A stretch of DNA of 64,000 nt from positions 12,648,063-12,712,062 of the forward strand of contig NC_044923.1 in assembly GCF_003576645.1 (NCBI RefSeq), given 5' to 3'. A program made the position numbers and the translations under genes. This DNA comes from Ipomoea triloba. Its lineage: Eukaryota > Streptophyta > Magnoliopsida > Solanales > Convolvulaceae. The first letter of the stretch is position 1. Each line of letters opens with the position of its first letter. Below, in pieces: positions 24,201-34,501 of the stretch. Below the pieces are notes generated by a model, which had not been told where the DNA came from, ran no database searches, and saw only the letters and a list, made by a program, of their open reading frames with translations.

Positions 24201-24690
24201 ATGGCTGTAGTCTATACATATTCCTTGGAAAATCACACCCTTTATAATCTTTAACCAATGTTTCAGAATAAAATTTCATCATGTACTCTCCATGACATGT
24301 CTTATAGCAATACCAATGAGCAACTACCAGAAAATTTTTTATACAATACACATTTCCCTCTACAAAATCATTCTTCGGAGAAACACTCTTTCCTGGAATA
24401 TGCATGTGAATGTAGGAACCCTATAAATACAAAACAAAATACTGTATATTAAATAAAGATTATAGGAATGTTTCTACTGCATTTTTTACAATTTTTTTAC
24501 AATTTACAATGTTTTAGACATCAAAAAAAGAATAGATTACCGCTTCATCATGGAAGACACACTCTCTTGACTTGATTTGATCTCTTCCTCTACTGTGCCA
24601 AACATTGTAGGTGCGCACGGCCCTCAATCTGATTGCAATTGAAGTATGGTCCTTATGCAACTCTTCAACTAAGACATACATCGGAGCCAT
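21224..24690 (-). CDS. RPA 70 kDa subunit-like protein (Helitron-associated)
   Basis: Ten exons were read on the minus strand: 24690-24541, 24420-24162, 24078-23982, 22961-22834, 22492-22405, 22325-22187, 22108-21821, 21727-21682, 21624-21497 and 21402-21224. Exons 1-9 join in phase with GT-AG signals, about 441 residues. Replication protein A binds single-stranded DNA; plant Helitrons often carry RPA1-like genes thought to help rolling-circle transposition. OB-fold-like segments are visible (IRLRAVRTYNVW, FLVVAHWYCYKTC, VIGRVVEIYSPLE). So is a C-terminal zinc-binding fold, with Cys pairs in YYNSCPKQNC and YDCGKCGG. The last exon is Lys/Glu-rich. It reads well only one base out of phase with exon 9, so there is either a late frameshift, an alternative junction or a sequence error. 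Intron 3 is enlarged by a TIR element (23033-23960). Confidence 0.8.
23033..23960. mobile_element. TIR element inserted in RPA intron 3 (928 bp)
   Basis: The left end GGGGGCGTTTATTTCC and the reverse of the right end (GGGTGTGTTTACTAACAGAG) are inverted. Imperfect inverted TCTGTTTTC / GAAAAC segments follow inward. TTT lies on both sides and may be a 3-bp target duplication of the Harbinger type, though the flanks are T-rich. The interior has a GA-rich segment (about 23465-23760) with repeated GAAGAAGATAAA and GAGTTCGACC units and no coherent frame. It does not disturb splice signals. Confidence 0.6.
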
Positions 24691-25026
24691 AGCGTTTATG
24701 AAATTAGATTTGTAGCTTTGCTTGTAAATTTCGATCTGATCATCTCTGTTGTATATATATTGGTAGCCCTAGGGTTATGTAATTATAATGCGCATCAATA
24801 TCCGAAGAGTCACGCCTGTCATTGGAAAGCCAAAGAGTTGTATCCATAAATAACTTAGGTTCAAATTTAAAATGTAACCAAATGATTCAATACAGAACAC
24901 AGCCGCAATAATATTAATGCTCTCGCTTTCCCATGAAAATGCCCAAAACGGCGTAGTTTACAGTGGGCGTGAAACCAAATTTTTTTTTATTTACCAAAAA
25001 CTTGTCTCTTTATATATATATATAGA

Positions 25027-26298
25027 TTTTAATAAAAGTTTAAAAAATTATTTATTACCTAATAACAACAAGCTAAGGGAAGTCATGAAAAATGTACGAA
25101 GCTAAAAATAAGCCAATACAACTCAAGTTCCTAATTTAAAAAAATGATTGACTAAAGTCAAACACCCAAAAGAATATTAAAATTAAGATTAAAGAAAGCA
25201 AAACTCAACGTTGACGATTAGCATCACATAGCACTCCGGTATTACTTAAAGGTGATGGTTTTGTGACCCCGGGGTGGTCACTCGGCAGGCCAACACAACC
25301 GATTGAATCAACAAAATGTAAAAGTAAATCAATAAAAACAAGAGTAGACACAGTATTTTGACATGGAAACCGAAAGGGTAAAAACCACGGGCCTTTTTGG
25401 GCGGTGCCAAGCCGAAATTTCACTATTTTGTAAGGAACTTGTACATGTTACATTGTGTTTTTGTGGATCTTTGCTCTTCTCAAACTTCTTTCTCTCAAAA
25501 ATGGAACCTCTCAGAGTTTGAAGTCCCCCCCTTCTCTCTCGTTTCTTTCTTTGTTTTATAGTATAAAGGTGGTAGACGTTGAGTAGTGAAATGGATAATT
25601 AATAGGGAATTTACTAGGATTTATGGATAATAATGGGTAGGTTATAATAGGATTAATGGGTGCTGAATAGGATTAATGGGAAATAATTGAGTAATTAATG
25701 GTGATTAATAAGGTAATTATTAGGGGTTATGGAGGGGTGCTAGGAAACCGAATGGTCACATATCGACTGCCGACTGCCGAGTCCGAGAGTTATGCCCGAC
25801 TGCTTGCTAAATCGACCGAGTGCCTATGCTAGGTATCTATCAAAGGTAAAACTTAATAAGTGAAATTCGGAGGGGAGCGTATTACTCCCTCCATCCCATG
25901 TTATGTGTCTGATTCGATTAACAAGAGTTAACAGAAGTCATTTTAACTAAACTTTTTATAATATTAAGTTAAGTATTAGGGTACAAAATTTATATATTTA
26001 GAAATTATATTAAAAATATTAATAAACAAAAAAAATTAAATTAAAAATAAGTAAAACATAATAAATAAATAAAGAATAGTTGGTTTGACCTATGAATAGT
26101 AGATAAAAGATAAAATGGTAGAGAGAGAATATTACTTTTCAAATGATTCTTTTAGGAAAAATTTAGCGGTTTTGAAGCTAATCATTTGAAATTTGATACA
26201 CTACACCGGCGCCTAATTTCTATGCCCTTTGCTTCGAAACGTAAAAAACCCTAATTTTGCGAACGAGTTATCACTAAATTCAAACTTTTGAGCGAAAA
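25027..26298. other. Intergenic; no gene, possible retroelement trace
   Basis: Between the Helitron 5' end and the AlkB gene. 25200-25560 has a moderately GC-rich block (GGTTTTGTGACCCCGGGGTGG, GGGCCTTTTTGGGCGGTGCC) resembling dispersed repeats but without identifiable termini. 25560-25740 is rich in GGATTAATGGG-type imperfect repeats. 25860-26200 is AT-rich and probably includes the AlkB promoter. No recognisable coding region. Confidence 0.45.
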
Positions 26299-28986
26299 AT
26301 GTACGGATCGGAGACAGGTACCGAAGATGTTGAGCGAACAGCTTTCAGAAAAGCAGAGAAGAAGTACAAATTGTACTACGATAACGGTAGAAAGTGCGAC
26401 TTCTTTAATTCGTCTTGCGTATTTGGGATTCTGTTTATTATTATTATTTTTCCTAATTATTCACACTGTGGTCTAGGAAAAAACAGCCGAGGCCTGTGGA
26501 TTTATCAGAAGTACTGGACTTCAAGTCTATTTCAGAGCGTTATGCTCAAAATGCTGAGCTTCCAGCCGGAATTTCCAAGCTTCAATGCGATTTTGATCGG
26601 CCTGTGTTCTGCTTGGAAAGCCATCCTGGTATCTTGATTTTTTATTTTTTGCTATTTAGTTTTAGCAATTTTCATTTTTTATTGGTATAATCTTCTATTC
26701 AGTATGATATATAAGGAACACGAAAAATATACAAGATATTTTTAATATAATAGATCTAATTTATTGGTGCTGTTCCATCATGTTATTGAAATTTTGGGCT
26801 TGGAATTTGTAAATGGATATTTCCAAGATTCTATTTGCAGTATAATTATCACTCCTCTTGTATGTGCTTCAGTGAAATTTTGAGGTCCTAGTGGAAATAA
26901 TGAGTGATTGTATTTTAAAACCAGGGAGTACTGATCTAAGGTGGTGATTCTCTGGATTGACATAAGTTGCATGTAGGTTTGGCCTTTCAACTTGATTGGG
27001 CTTAAAAAATTTTATAATTTCTGTGTGCAGGGTTTTATTTCATTCCTGGTGCATTAACCATTGAGGAACAGTGTCAATGGATAAAGGATAGTTTAACTAG
27101 CTTTCCTCAGCCACCTAATAGAACAAACCACAACGTAATTTATGGACCTATAGAAGACTTATTTGTTTCTGCAAAACAAGGCAAGGTTTTAGTTGAAGAG
27201 GAGCCATCACATCAAAGAAATGGTACTGATTCTAATAATGATCAGAGCACAGCAACTGCTCCTTCTTGGAAATTTTCTGATGTACAGAGTTTCTCATCGA
27301 GAGGAGAAGCGTGCAAATCAGTGCCAGCCTCTGTTTTGCTTCGTAAATTACGGTGGAGCACCCTAGGCTTGCAGTTTGACTGGTCCAAGGTCTTGTTGAT
27401 ATTCTTCTTTTGAATTCTAGTGGATTGCTTTTTATTTGCTTACCCAGTTTGGATGAGCTTGCTCTCATAACATATTTGAAGCGGCTTTTTTTTAAGCCAT
27501 TTGATATGCCAAACCCATCTTCAGATTATTTGAAGGACCTAATCGAAAGTGCTGATCATAAAGCACTTTTAAAAGCTTTTTATCTGAACTGGCTGTGTCT
27601 TTTTATTAAGGTTTTCTTATTGGTAATTAATGCATAGTGAGTACTGGATTAGTGGATTACAAAAGAAAAAAAAATTATCCAAATGAGTGTATGTGTGGAA
27701 TGTGTGTGGCATGCTCTTTAAAAGAGACTAAGTAAACTAAAACCTATAAATTATACCATGACATGATAGTGATGATACAGGTAACTCCATAATCTTATAT
27801 TTGTAATAGTGTTTCCATTATCAAGAGCTAGTTATACATCTGTTGGGTGTTGGCTTTTAACTCTGAATTAGTTTTCTTGTGTGATATTGCAGAGGAGCTA
27901 CAATGTTTCTTTACCTCATAACAAAATACCGGATGATCTTTGTCAGCTTTCTACAAAATTGGCAACTCCTGCTATGCCTTCGGGTGAAGACTTCCAGCCT
28001 GAAGCAGCAATAGTCAATTACTTCGGTCAAGGTATACATTACACATTAACATCTATATAGACCTTAGAAATTAGAATGATATTTCATCTTGAAATTTTCA
28101 TTCCAGGTCTTAATTGGGCTCACATTCTTTGTTTCCAGACCTGCCTAATTCAAATTCTGAGCATTTTTTCAACTAGTTCTGATTTTGTTTCTCTATTCTC
28201 ACTTGATTGTTTGATTTGTCTGTGTGACTGTATTTGACATACTTAACTTTCCTCATACTCCTCTTTAGGTGACATGCTTGGTGGCCACCTTGATGACATG
28301 GAAAAGGATTGGAGCAAACCTATTGTGAGCATGAGGTGATACACTTGTTTATCTCTTACCCTCTTACTTCCATGTAATGGGCTTTGAAACCAAATGGAAG
28401 ACTGCTTATGCTAATAATGCTGGACTCGTTTTTTCCTGTTCTCAGTTTGGGATGCAAAGCTATTTTCCTTATAGGGGGTAATTCTAGGGAACATACACCC
28501 CTTGCAATGTTCTTGCGTAGTGGTGATGTTATTCTTATGGCGGGAGCTGCAAGGGAATGCTTCCATGGTTAGAATTTTTAACTTTTAAATTTTATTTGTT
28601 ATTACTTTACTTAATCGAATGTTCTATTTGCTGTATATGAAGGAAATGGAAATTAGTAATATTTGATAAGCAATTGCCGTAGAAAACCCCTGTACATATT
28701 GTCACCAGCAGTTGATCAGAGTAGCCAAAATTACTGATCTTTCACAGTGGAATAATCATTTTTGCAATTTTGTATATTGATGGTTTGCATTGGTCACTCC
28801 TTATTGTCGCTGGAAACTGGATAAGTTTAACCATCTCTAAGTTTTGTAGGTGTTCCCAGGATCTTCGCTGATAAGGAACATGCTGAAATATCAGAACTTG
28901 AGTTACAGTTTTCTGATGAAGATGACTCTTTCTTGGAATATGTGAGGACTTCCAGAGTAAACATCAATATCAGACAAGTATTTTGA
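26299..28986 (+). CDS. ALKBH1: AlkB-type 2-oxoglutarate/Fe(II) dioxygenase, ALKBH1 family
   Basis: Seven exons: 26299-26393, 26477-26628, 27031-27389, 27893-28031, 28269-28335, 28446-28567 and 28850-28986. Phases are consistent and give 356 residues. AlkB proteins oxidatively demethylate nucleic-acid bases; ALKBH1 members act on tRNA and DNA in other organisms, and the plant substrate is inferred. The iron site is visible as His255 and Asp257 in GGHLDDME and His311 in ECFHG. The 2-oxoglutarate arginine lies in SRVNINIRQVF at the C-terminus (Arg347/Arg353). The N-terminus (MYGSETGTEDVER) is acidic with no targeting signal. The first donor was placed at AA|GTGCGA; a nearer GT at 26387 would break the frame. 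The middle region (about 145-180) is Ser/Asn-rich and probably a loop. The gene looks intact, and no neighbour suggests a special partner. Confidence 0.9.
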
Positions 28987-30160
28987 TGATTTTGTAATTT
29001 TTGGATCACCATATTCTGAGGGACAAGCAGCATAACCTTCATCTCAAGAGCTAAGAAGCAGAGTTCTTGTAGCCCTAGACAAGCTGCTGTGCAAAGATTG
29101 TATTTTCTATTTTTCCCAATCACCAGTATGGCCAGTTTTGACTCATGATTATCAGAGAGGATCTCACTGTGTTGCACTTGATTTTATATATTAAGATATC
29201 AAAGGATTGTCTTTTTTTTTTCTTTTTTTTCTTTTTTTCATTTCAAAAATTATAAACTCTGGGTTTTCCATATTACCTTCAAATAGGCTCTGTAGATTTT
29301 GGAGCAAGATAAAAATGCACTCTATAAAAACATATGTACTCTGAGAATAGACTATAAAAAAATTGCAAAATATACTTTACACTGTTACAGAGCAACAGAG
29401 AACTGGGAAATGTTGGGACTTGGGATTGTAAATAAAGTCTTACAGTAGTAGAACAAGATGGAAGTTGCAGAAATTAAGATTAAAATAAGCCAAAGTAGAA
29501 TATTATGGATTACAGTTAGAATAGTGGGGGTAAAAATAATGTGGAGAGTGGAATTTGAAATTATAGACTGGTCTGATAAAATGTGTGGCATAACCTAAAA
29601 GGTTGATAATTTAAAAAAATTTAAATGATTTATTTAAATTAAAAACATATTAATATAGAAAAATGGTGATACGAGTTATTATTTCTTCAAACCAGAATCC
29701 AAAATGGTGAAGTATTAAACAATTATAAAAAAAAAAAATTCAATACTTCTCAATTTTTACCCTCTAAATTTATTACTTGACAAATCTTTTTACGTTACCC
29801 TTTTAGCCCACATCATAAAATTTTATTTATTTTTTCCATTTTTATTTTTAAAATTTTATAATTATATTAGTAAATTAAAAAATATTAAAAATAAATAAAT
29901 ATTTAATTGAATAAAAATATATTAAATGTATTATATTATTAATTAAATAAATTTATTTGTTAAAATATCTACCTAATAATCAATAAATTATAAATTAAGT
30001 TTCATTTTAATTGGTTCTACTCTATAATAAGAAAATACGGAGTAGATTTGATGTATTTATATATTTATTAGAATTTAATTTGAATAAATTTGTTACTATT
30101 GAAATATGTTGGCATTCTAATATAGAAACTTACATATTTTATGTATTTAACATAATAAAA
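28987..30160. other. AT-rich intergenic region, no gene
   Basis: 28987-29200 is probably ALKBH1 3' UTR. A T-rich run with C interruptions lies at 29207-29241. 29620-30110 is extremely AT-rich with TTTAATTAAATAAAT-type filler. The frame on the minus strand at 28827-29177 overlaps the last ALKBH1 exon and is not credible. Confidence 0.5.
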
Positions 30161-30165
30161 TGTAT

Positions 30166-30250
30166 ACCAAAGATCTTGTGATCAAACGGCATAGTCGTGG
30201 CCTTCTCAAGTGAGAGGTCACAAGTTGGCGGCGTTAGCTTTTTGTGCTTC
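30166..30250 (+). mobile_element. tRNA-like SINE fragment (forward copy)
   Basis: GATCTTGTGATCAAACGGCA, TAGTCGTGGCCTTCTCAAGT and GAGAGGTCACAAGTT match, at roughly 80 percent by eye, the inverse of 30500-30590. The layout resembles a tRNA-derived head with A-box-like and B-box-like parts. The two copies are inverted about 250 bp apart, so they could instead be the arms of one foldback element. Confidence 0.4.
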
Positions 30251-30499
30251 AGTAGGTTGAGAAACATAATAAAATGTATGAAGTAAACCATGCATGAGTG
30301 CATGTAATCTAGTAAATCTACTACACAAATGTAAACACAACTACACAAAATCAAAACTCAGTCATATACTCTAAAATTCAAACCTTAAATGTAATGCATT
30401 TTTGCAAGTGCAATTTTTTAATACTAAACATGTACTACTGATACTTTGTTAATACTAAACGTGCATTCCTAAAAAATTTTGAGAAGTGTAGATTTTAGT

Positions 30500-30592
30500 G
30501 TTCTAGATTGCATAGTGAAGTTGGTGAACCTATAACCTCTCACTTAGGATGGCTATAGCTATACCGTTTAACCACAAGGCCATTTAGTAGAT
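30500..30592 (-). mobile_element. tRNA-like SINE fragment (inverted copy)
   Basis: On the minus strand this reads GGCCTTGTGGTTAAACGGTA, TAGCTATAGCCATCCTAAGT, GAGAGGTTATAGGTTCACC. It ends in a B-box-like GGTTCACC and is better preserved than the forward copy at 30166. No poly(A) tail or target duplication is evident. 30593-31300 has no recognisable gene. Confidence 0.4.
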
Positions 30593-31169
30593 CAATAGTT
30601 AATAATTGCCGAAAGTAAAAAATTAAAAATTAAAAAAATTGTGGTGTTAGTTTTATAAACCGTGCACATCTAAAGTTTGTAATATTTATAAAATTTACTA
30701 TGTAATTATTATTTTTTTTTTATTAAAACTTTCAATTGTAGATAAATTCAGATGGGCGCTGAGTTTCATCCCCACATATATTTGTCAAGTAAATGGTTCC
30801 CAGCAAACGGTTTGTTTCACGTATTGCAAATGACTACAATTGTTTTTTTTTTTTTTTAATTACTGAAATTAAGAATAATTTCTAAATTTAGGAATTTGCC
30901 TTCCCCAAACGAAATTGGGAATGGATATTTTGAACTGAAATTGTTACGTACAGCAAAACTGTTTATTAATTTTGTTTTGAAGTAGTAGCTGTAAGTTTAC
31001 GTATTTGAATTACCCAAAATATATTATACGCATCGTATTACCTTCTTCTAAATATATGAAAACTACATATGACAAGTTGATTCGAGGAACTTTTCAAAAA
31101 AAAAAAAAAAAAGTTGATTCGAGGAATTAAACGTTAAATTTGACAGCTCACTTACCTTTCAAAATAATT

Positions 31170-32600
31170 ACACTATATATATTTGCAATGTTTTTCTATA
31201 ATGTCGCTTGCACGTCACTATTATGACTCTATGTATTTCAGTCAAAGTATGACTATGTATCCTAGTCTCCCTATCCTATTCTACCTGTACTCTTGTATTA
31301 AAGTTCTGTTAATACAATTAACTGTTCTTATCTGGTATTAGTTAGCCAGAGTTCTTATTCTCTCTTCTTTTTTGTTCCCTTTGTCTCTATGGCCGACAGA
31401 TATGTTAACTCTTCCTCTGAACGGACCGTCTCAGATGTCGCTGTTACATCCTCTTTTTCTATGGGTGTCAATTCGCTTTCTACTGCTCACCACTTTATCC
31501 GTATTAAGCTTACTCACAAAAATTATTTGTTCTGGAGGACACAAGTTGTGCCTTTCCTCCAGGGACATGAGTTAATGGGATTCATTGATGGTAGTTATCC
31601 ATGTCCGGATGTTTTCCTCCCAATCACTGATACAAATGCAATTCCACAAGCCAATCCAGCTCTTTTTGGTTTCGTCATGACCAAACTTTGATGTCCATGT
31701 TAATTTCCTCTCTTTGAAAGAAAACAAGACTATCCAATCTGATTTAGGAGTTGAGTACACAAAGTTACATTTCACCTTTGTTCAGTTAGGAATTTTTCAT
31801 AGACAATCATGTGGCTATACTCATGAACAAAATGGTCGAGTTGAAAGAAAACACAGACACATTATTGAAATAGGATTGACTCTTTTAGCTCATGCGTCTG
31901 TTCCACATAAATTCTGGAATTTTGCTTTTGAGACTACTGTTTATTTAATAAATAGAATGCCTTCTACTACATTAAATAACACTAGTTCTCATTAGTTATT
32001 GCATAAATCCCCTTCAATAGAAAAATCAAGGCTATCCAATCTGATTTAGGAGCTGAGTACAAAAAGTTACATTCCACCTTTGTTCAGTTAGGAATTTTCC
32101 ATAGACAATCATGTGCCTATACTCATGAACAAAATGGTCGCGTTGAATTAAAACATAGACACATTGTTGAAACAGGATTGACTCTTTTAGCTCATGCGTC
32201 TGTTCCACATAAATTCTGGGATTTTTCTTTTGAGATTGTTGTTTATTGAATAAATAGAATGCCCTTTACTACATTAAATAACACTAGTCATCATCAGTTA
32301 TTGCAAAAATCCCCTCCATCCTACTCTTTCTTCGTGTCTTTGGTTATCTATGTTACCCTTATCTCCGACCATGCAATCGTCATAAGATGTCTTTCAGGTC
32401 ATCTCCTTGTGTTTGTCTAGGTTGTCCTTAGTCATTCCAGGGGTATAGGTGCATTGACTTACATACTAATAAGGGTTACTATGTGCGGTTTGATGAGAAT
32501 ATTTTTCCATGTGCTACTAAGAAAAATTTGAAGGCACTAAATATCTCGCACAATGGACCATGGGCAGAATCAATTTTGTATCCTCCTGATGTTGCCACTG
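31170..32600 (+). mobile_element. Degraded Ty1/copia retrotransposon with duplicated integrase segment
   Basis: 31170-31330 resembles an LTR end, followed at about 31333 by a degenerate Met-tRNA primer site (TGGTATTAGTTAGCCAGAG). A gag-like frame starts at 31389; LTHKNYLFWRTQVVPFLQGH is the typical copia gag N-terminal motif, and the frame stops at 31691. It jumps directly to integrase core (31714-31995), recognisable by YTHEQNGRVERKHRHI and HKFWNFAFETTVYLINRMP. The same integrase segment is repeated at about 32020-32300 with its own stop. Integrase C-terminal sequence (FLRVFGCLCYPY-like) continues to about 32500. Protease and most of pol are missing, and no 3' LTR is seen. Confidence 0.8.
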
Positions 32601-32844
32601 TCGCACACATGCAGCCGAGCCGCGCACTACCTAGATTGACCGCCCAGTAGCTAATTATTGCGACTGGGTAGTCCGCCCAACAGCTGCTGGATAGTGGTTC
32701 GGGCGTTGCTCTCGACCAGAACCGTCCATACTATTTCGGTATGATTGCTACAGTGTTTGGTTAGGTTCGAATCGAATCGTGATCATCCATACATATAAGT
32801 AATAATTTGTTGGAGAAGAAAAATAAATGAAATATTGTTTTTAA

Positions 32845-32950
32845 GGGTAAAAATGTCAATTTAACATTTTAGGGGGAAAAACTGTCACTTTAATAACACA
32901 AAGGGAAAAAGTGCTATATGCACATAACATAGGGGGGAAAAGTTCCATTT
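32845..32950. repeat. Extra copy of the inverted-repeat arm
   Basis: ACATTTTAGGGGGAAAAACT, GGGAAAAAGTGCTATATGCA and GGGGAAAAGTTCCATTTTCCC match the right arm of the element at 33021-34110, in the same orientation as that arm. A Helitron 3'-end fragment separates it from the left arm. It may be the remains of a third terminus left by nested insertion. Confidence 0.5.
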
Positions 32951-32954
32951 TCCC

Positions 32955-33012
32955 TTTATTTAAATATAAACATTGGGCATTAACCCATTTGCCCAATGCA
33001 CGTGTAAAAGTA
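32955..33012 (+). mobile_element. Helitron family B 3'-end fragment
   Basis: TTTAAATATAAACATTGGGC, ATTAACCCATTTGCCCAATG and CACGTGTAAAAGTAGT align to the last about 58 bp of the Helitron at 5190 (minus strand). The hairpin is altered (TTGCCCAATGCACGTG) and the terminal CTAG reads GTAG. Only the end is present. It sits exactly between two copies of an unrelated inverted-repeat arm. Confidence 0.6.
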
Positions 33013-33020
33013 GTACAAAA

Positions 33021-33240
33021 AATAAAAAGAGAAAATGCCACTTTTTCCCCCCTGAATTGTTTACTTATAGCACATTTTCCCCCTATGTTATTTATGTAAC
33101 CACTTTATCCCCCTCAGTTGTTTTTAAAGTGGTCATTTTTCCCCCTCTCTTGTTAAATAGATATTTATGCTGTTAAAAGTGAGGGTAAAAGTGGCATTTC
33201 ACTTATTATTATTATTATTAATTATTATTAATATTAATTA

Positions 33241-33273
<33 letters not shown>

Positions 33274-34110
33274 TTTTAACGGAGATGGAGGGATCGATTT
33301 TTTTTTTGACACACTGCCTATTCATTTTTATTTTTACAAAATAAAAAAATAAAAAATAAAAAAAAAGCCAGCTTCGCCATAATCCATTCTTTCACCTGTG
33401 CATATTTGCATTCGCTTTTGTTAAAAATAATTTAGGATAAATACAAACCAAACTCATTACTAAATTTACTTGCTTTCATTCTTTCATTATAAAATGCAAG
33501 GCCAATGCCATTAATGACAGTAGAGAACTGGGTGAGAAACCTGGGAAGTTCGCTGCCAGATTTCTTCAGCGAGTTGATGGTTATTTTTCCCTGTCGCTCC
33601 TTGTCTACCATTATAGAGATGAGGCTTTCATGTAAAGATCTCTCTCATTGATCGGTTTCTTGTTGCTCTTCATTTTTTGGTGATGTCTTGTACTTCAAAA
33701 CAGAGCGATATATAAGAACAAAGCATCTTCATACAGAAAGAAAGAAAGGATCGAGTCAAATAACCAATTGAAGTAAAAGGCGTATGCATTGCCTACCTTT
33801 CAAGCTTCTGAGTAGAAGGTTTAGCCTTCACTTCCCTGGTGATTTTCCTTAATTCAAAGCAAATTACCAGTTTGAAATCGTGTATGAATAAAAACAAGAC
33901 CGCAAATAAATAATAAATAAAATAATAATAATAATAAGTGAAATGTCACTTTTACCCTCACTTTTAACAGCATAAATATCTATTTAATAGAGAGGGGGAG
34001 AAATGACCACTTTAAAAACAACTGAGGGGGATAAAGTGGTTACATAAATAACATATAGGGAAAATGTGCTATAAGTAAATAACTCGGGGGAAAAAGTACC
34101 ATTTTCCCAA
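33021..34110. mobile_element. Inverted-repeat element with possible captured gene fragment
   Basis: The arms (about 33021-33200 and 33940-34107) are inverted. Left-arm landmarks are AATGCCACTTTTTCCCCCC, TTATAGCACATTTTCCCCC, TGTAACCACTTTATCCCCCT and TTAAAGTGGTCATTTTTCCCC; the right arm has their complements. The interior beside each arm is (ATT)n or (AAT)n. Between them, 33360-33900 is more GC-balanced. On the minus strand it contains exon-like pieces, for example an open stretch with HESLISIMVDKERQGKIT near 33620 and KITREVKAKPSTQKLE near 33840, each next to a GT or AG signal. No family was recognised. It may be host gene sequence carried by the transposon. Confidence 0.55.
33198..33273. repeat. 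(ATT)n microsatellite
   Basis: TTATTATTA units with a few TAATTA interruptions lie just inside the left arm of the element at 33021. A shorter complementary (AAT)n at about 33907-33937 lies just inside the right arm, so the microsatellite is part of the inverted structure. Confidence 0.9.
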
Positions 34111-34501
34111 ATAAAAATGAAACAAGAGTGGAATTGTTTAAAAAAAAAGAGTGGAATTGTTACTCCGATGCAGAAAGCAAAGTATTTAATGCTTGCACAT
34201 CTGCGCGTCACCCTTTCCCTGGAAGATCACAGATTCACATCTCCAGTTTTCCACACACCTAGGAATCTACTAGACGAATCCGAAAAGAGAGTAGGCAGTC
34301 GCTACAAAATCTGCAAAACTGCACCCCATTCCTTGCGGCTGATCTAATTCTCTTCTTCTTCTTCATTATTCTTCAAGATCACGTGTTTCTGTTTGTAATG
34401 ATCACATGAAAAACCCCATTTCAAATCTTGGTGAAGCAGAGCATAGTTATAGCTTAGCACGAGGGGTGGTTTGCTTCGGGTTGCGGAATCGGTGAGTCCG
34501 A

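Larger units (their letters stand above)
11711..25026 (-). mobile_element. Large Helitron encoding RPA and Rep-helicase (decayed)
   Basis: The minus strand carries, in order, a 5' terminus TCTATATATATATATAAAG at 25026 (preceded by A), an RPA-like gene (24690-21224), about 2.5 kb without a clear gene, and a Rep-helicase gene (about 18.5 to 11.7 kb). Plant Helitrons commonly encode both RPA-like proteins and a RepHel transposase, so one element of about 13.3 kb is the simplest reading. The 3' terminus was not found, so the left boundary given is just the helicase stop. Two TIR elements (17397-18083 and 23033-23960) are inserted. Rep-helicase is frameshifted, so the copy is not autonomous as sequenced. 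Confidence 0.7.

Noticed and set aside
26288..26476. Alternative frames over ALKBH1 exon 1
   Set aside because: They read through the first intron; only the 26299 frame connects to exon 2 with valid splice sites.
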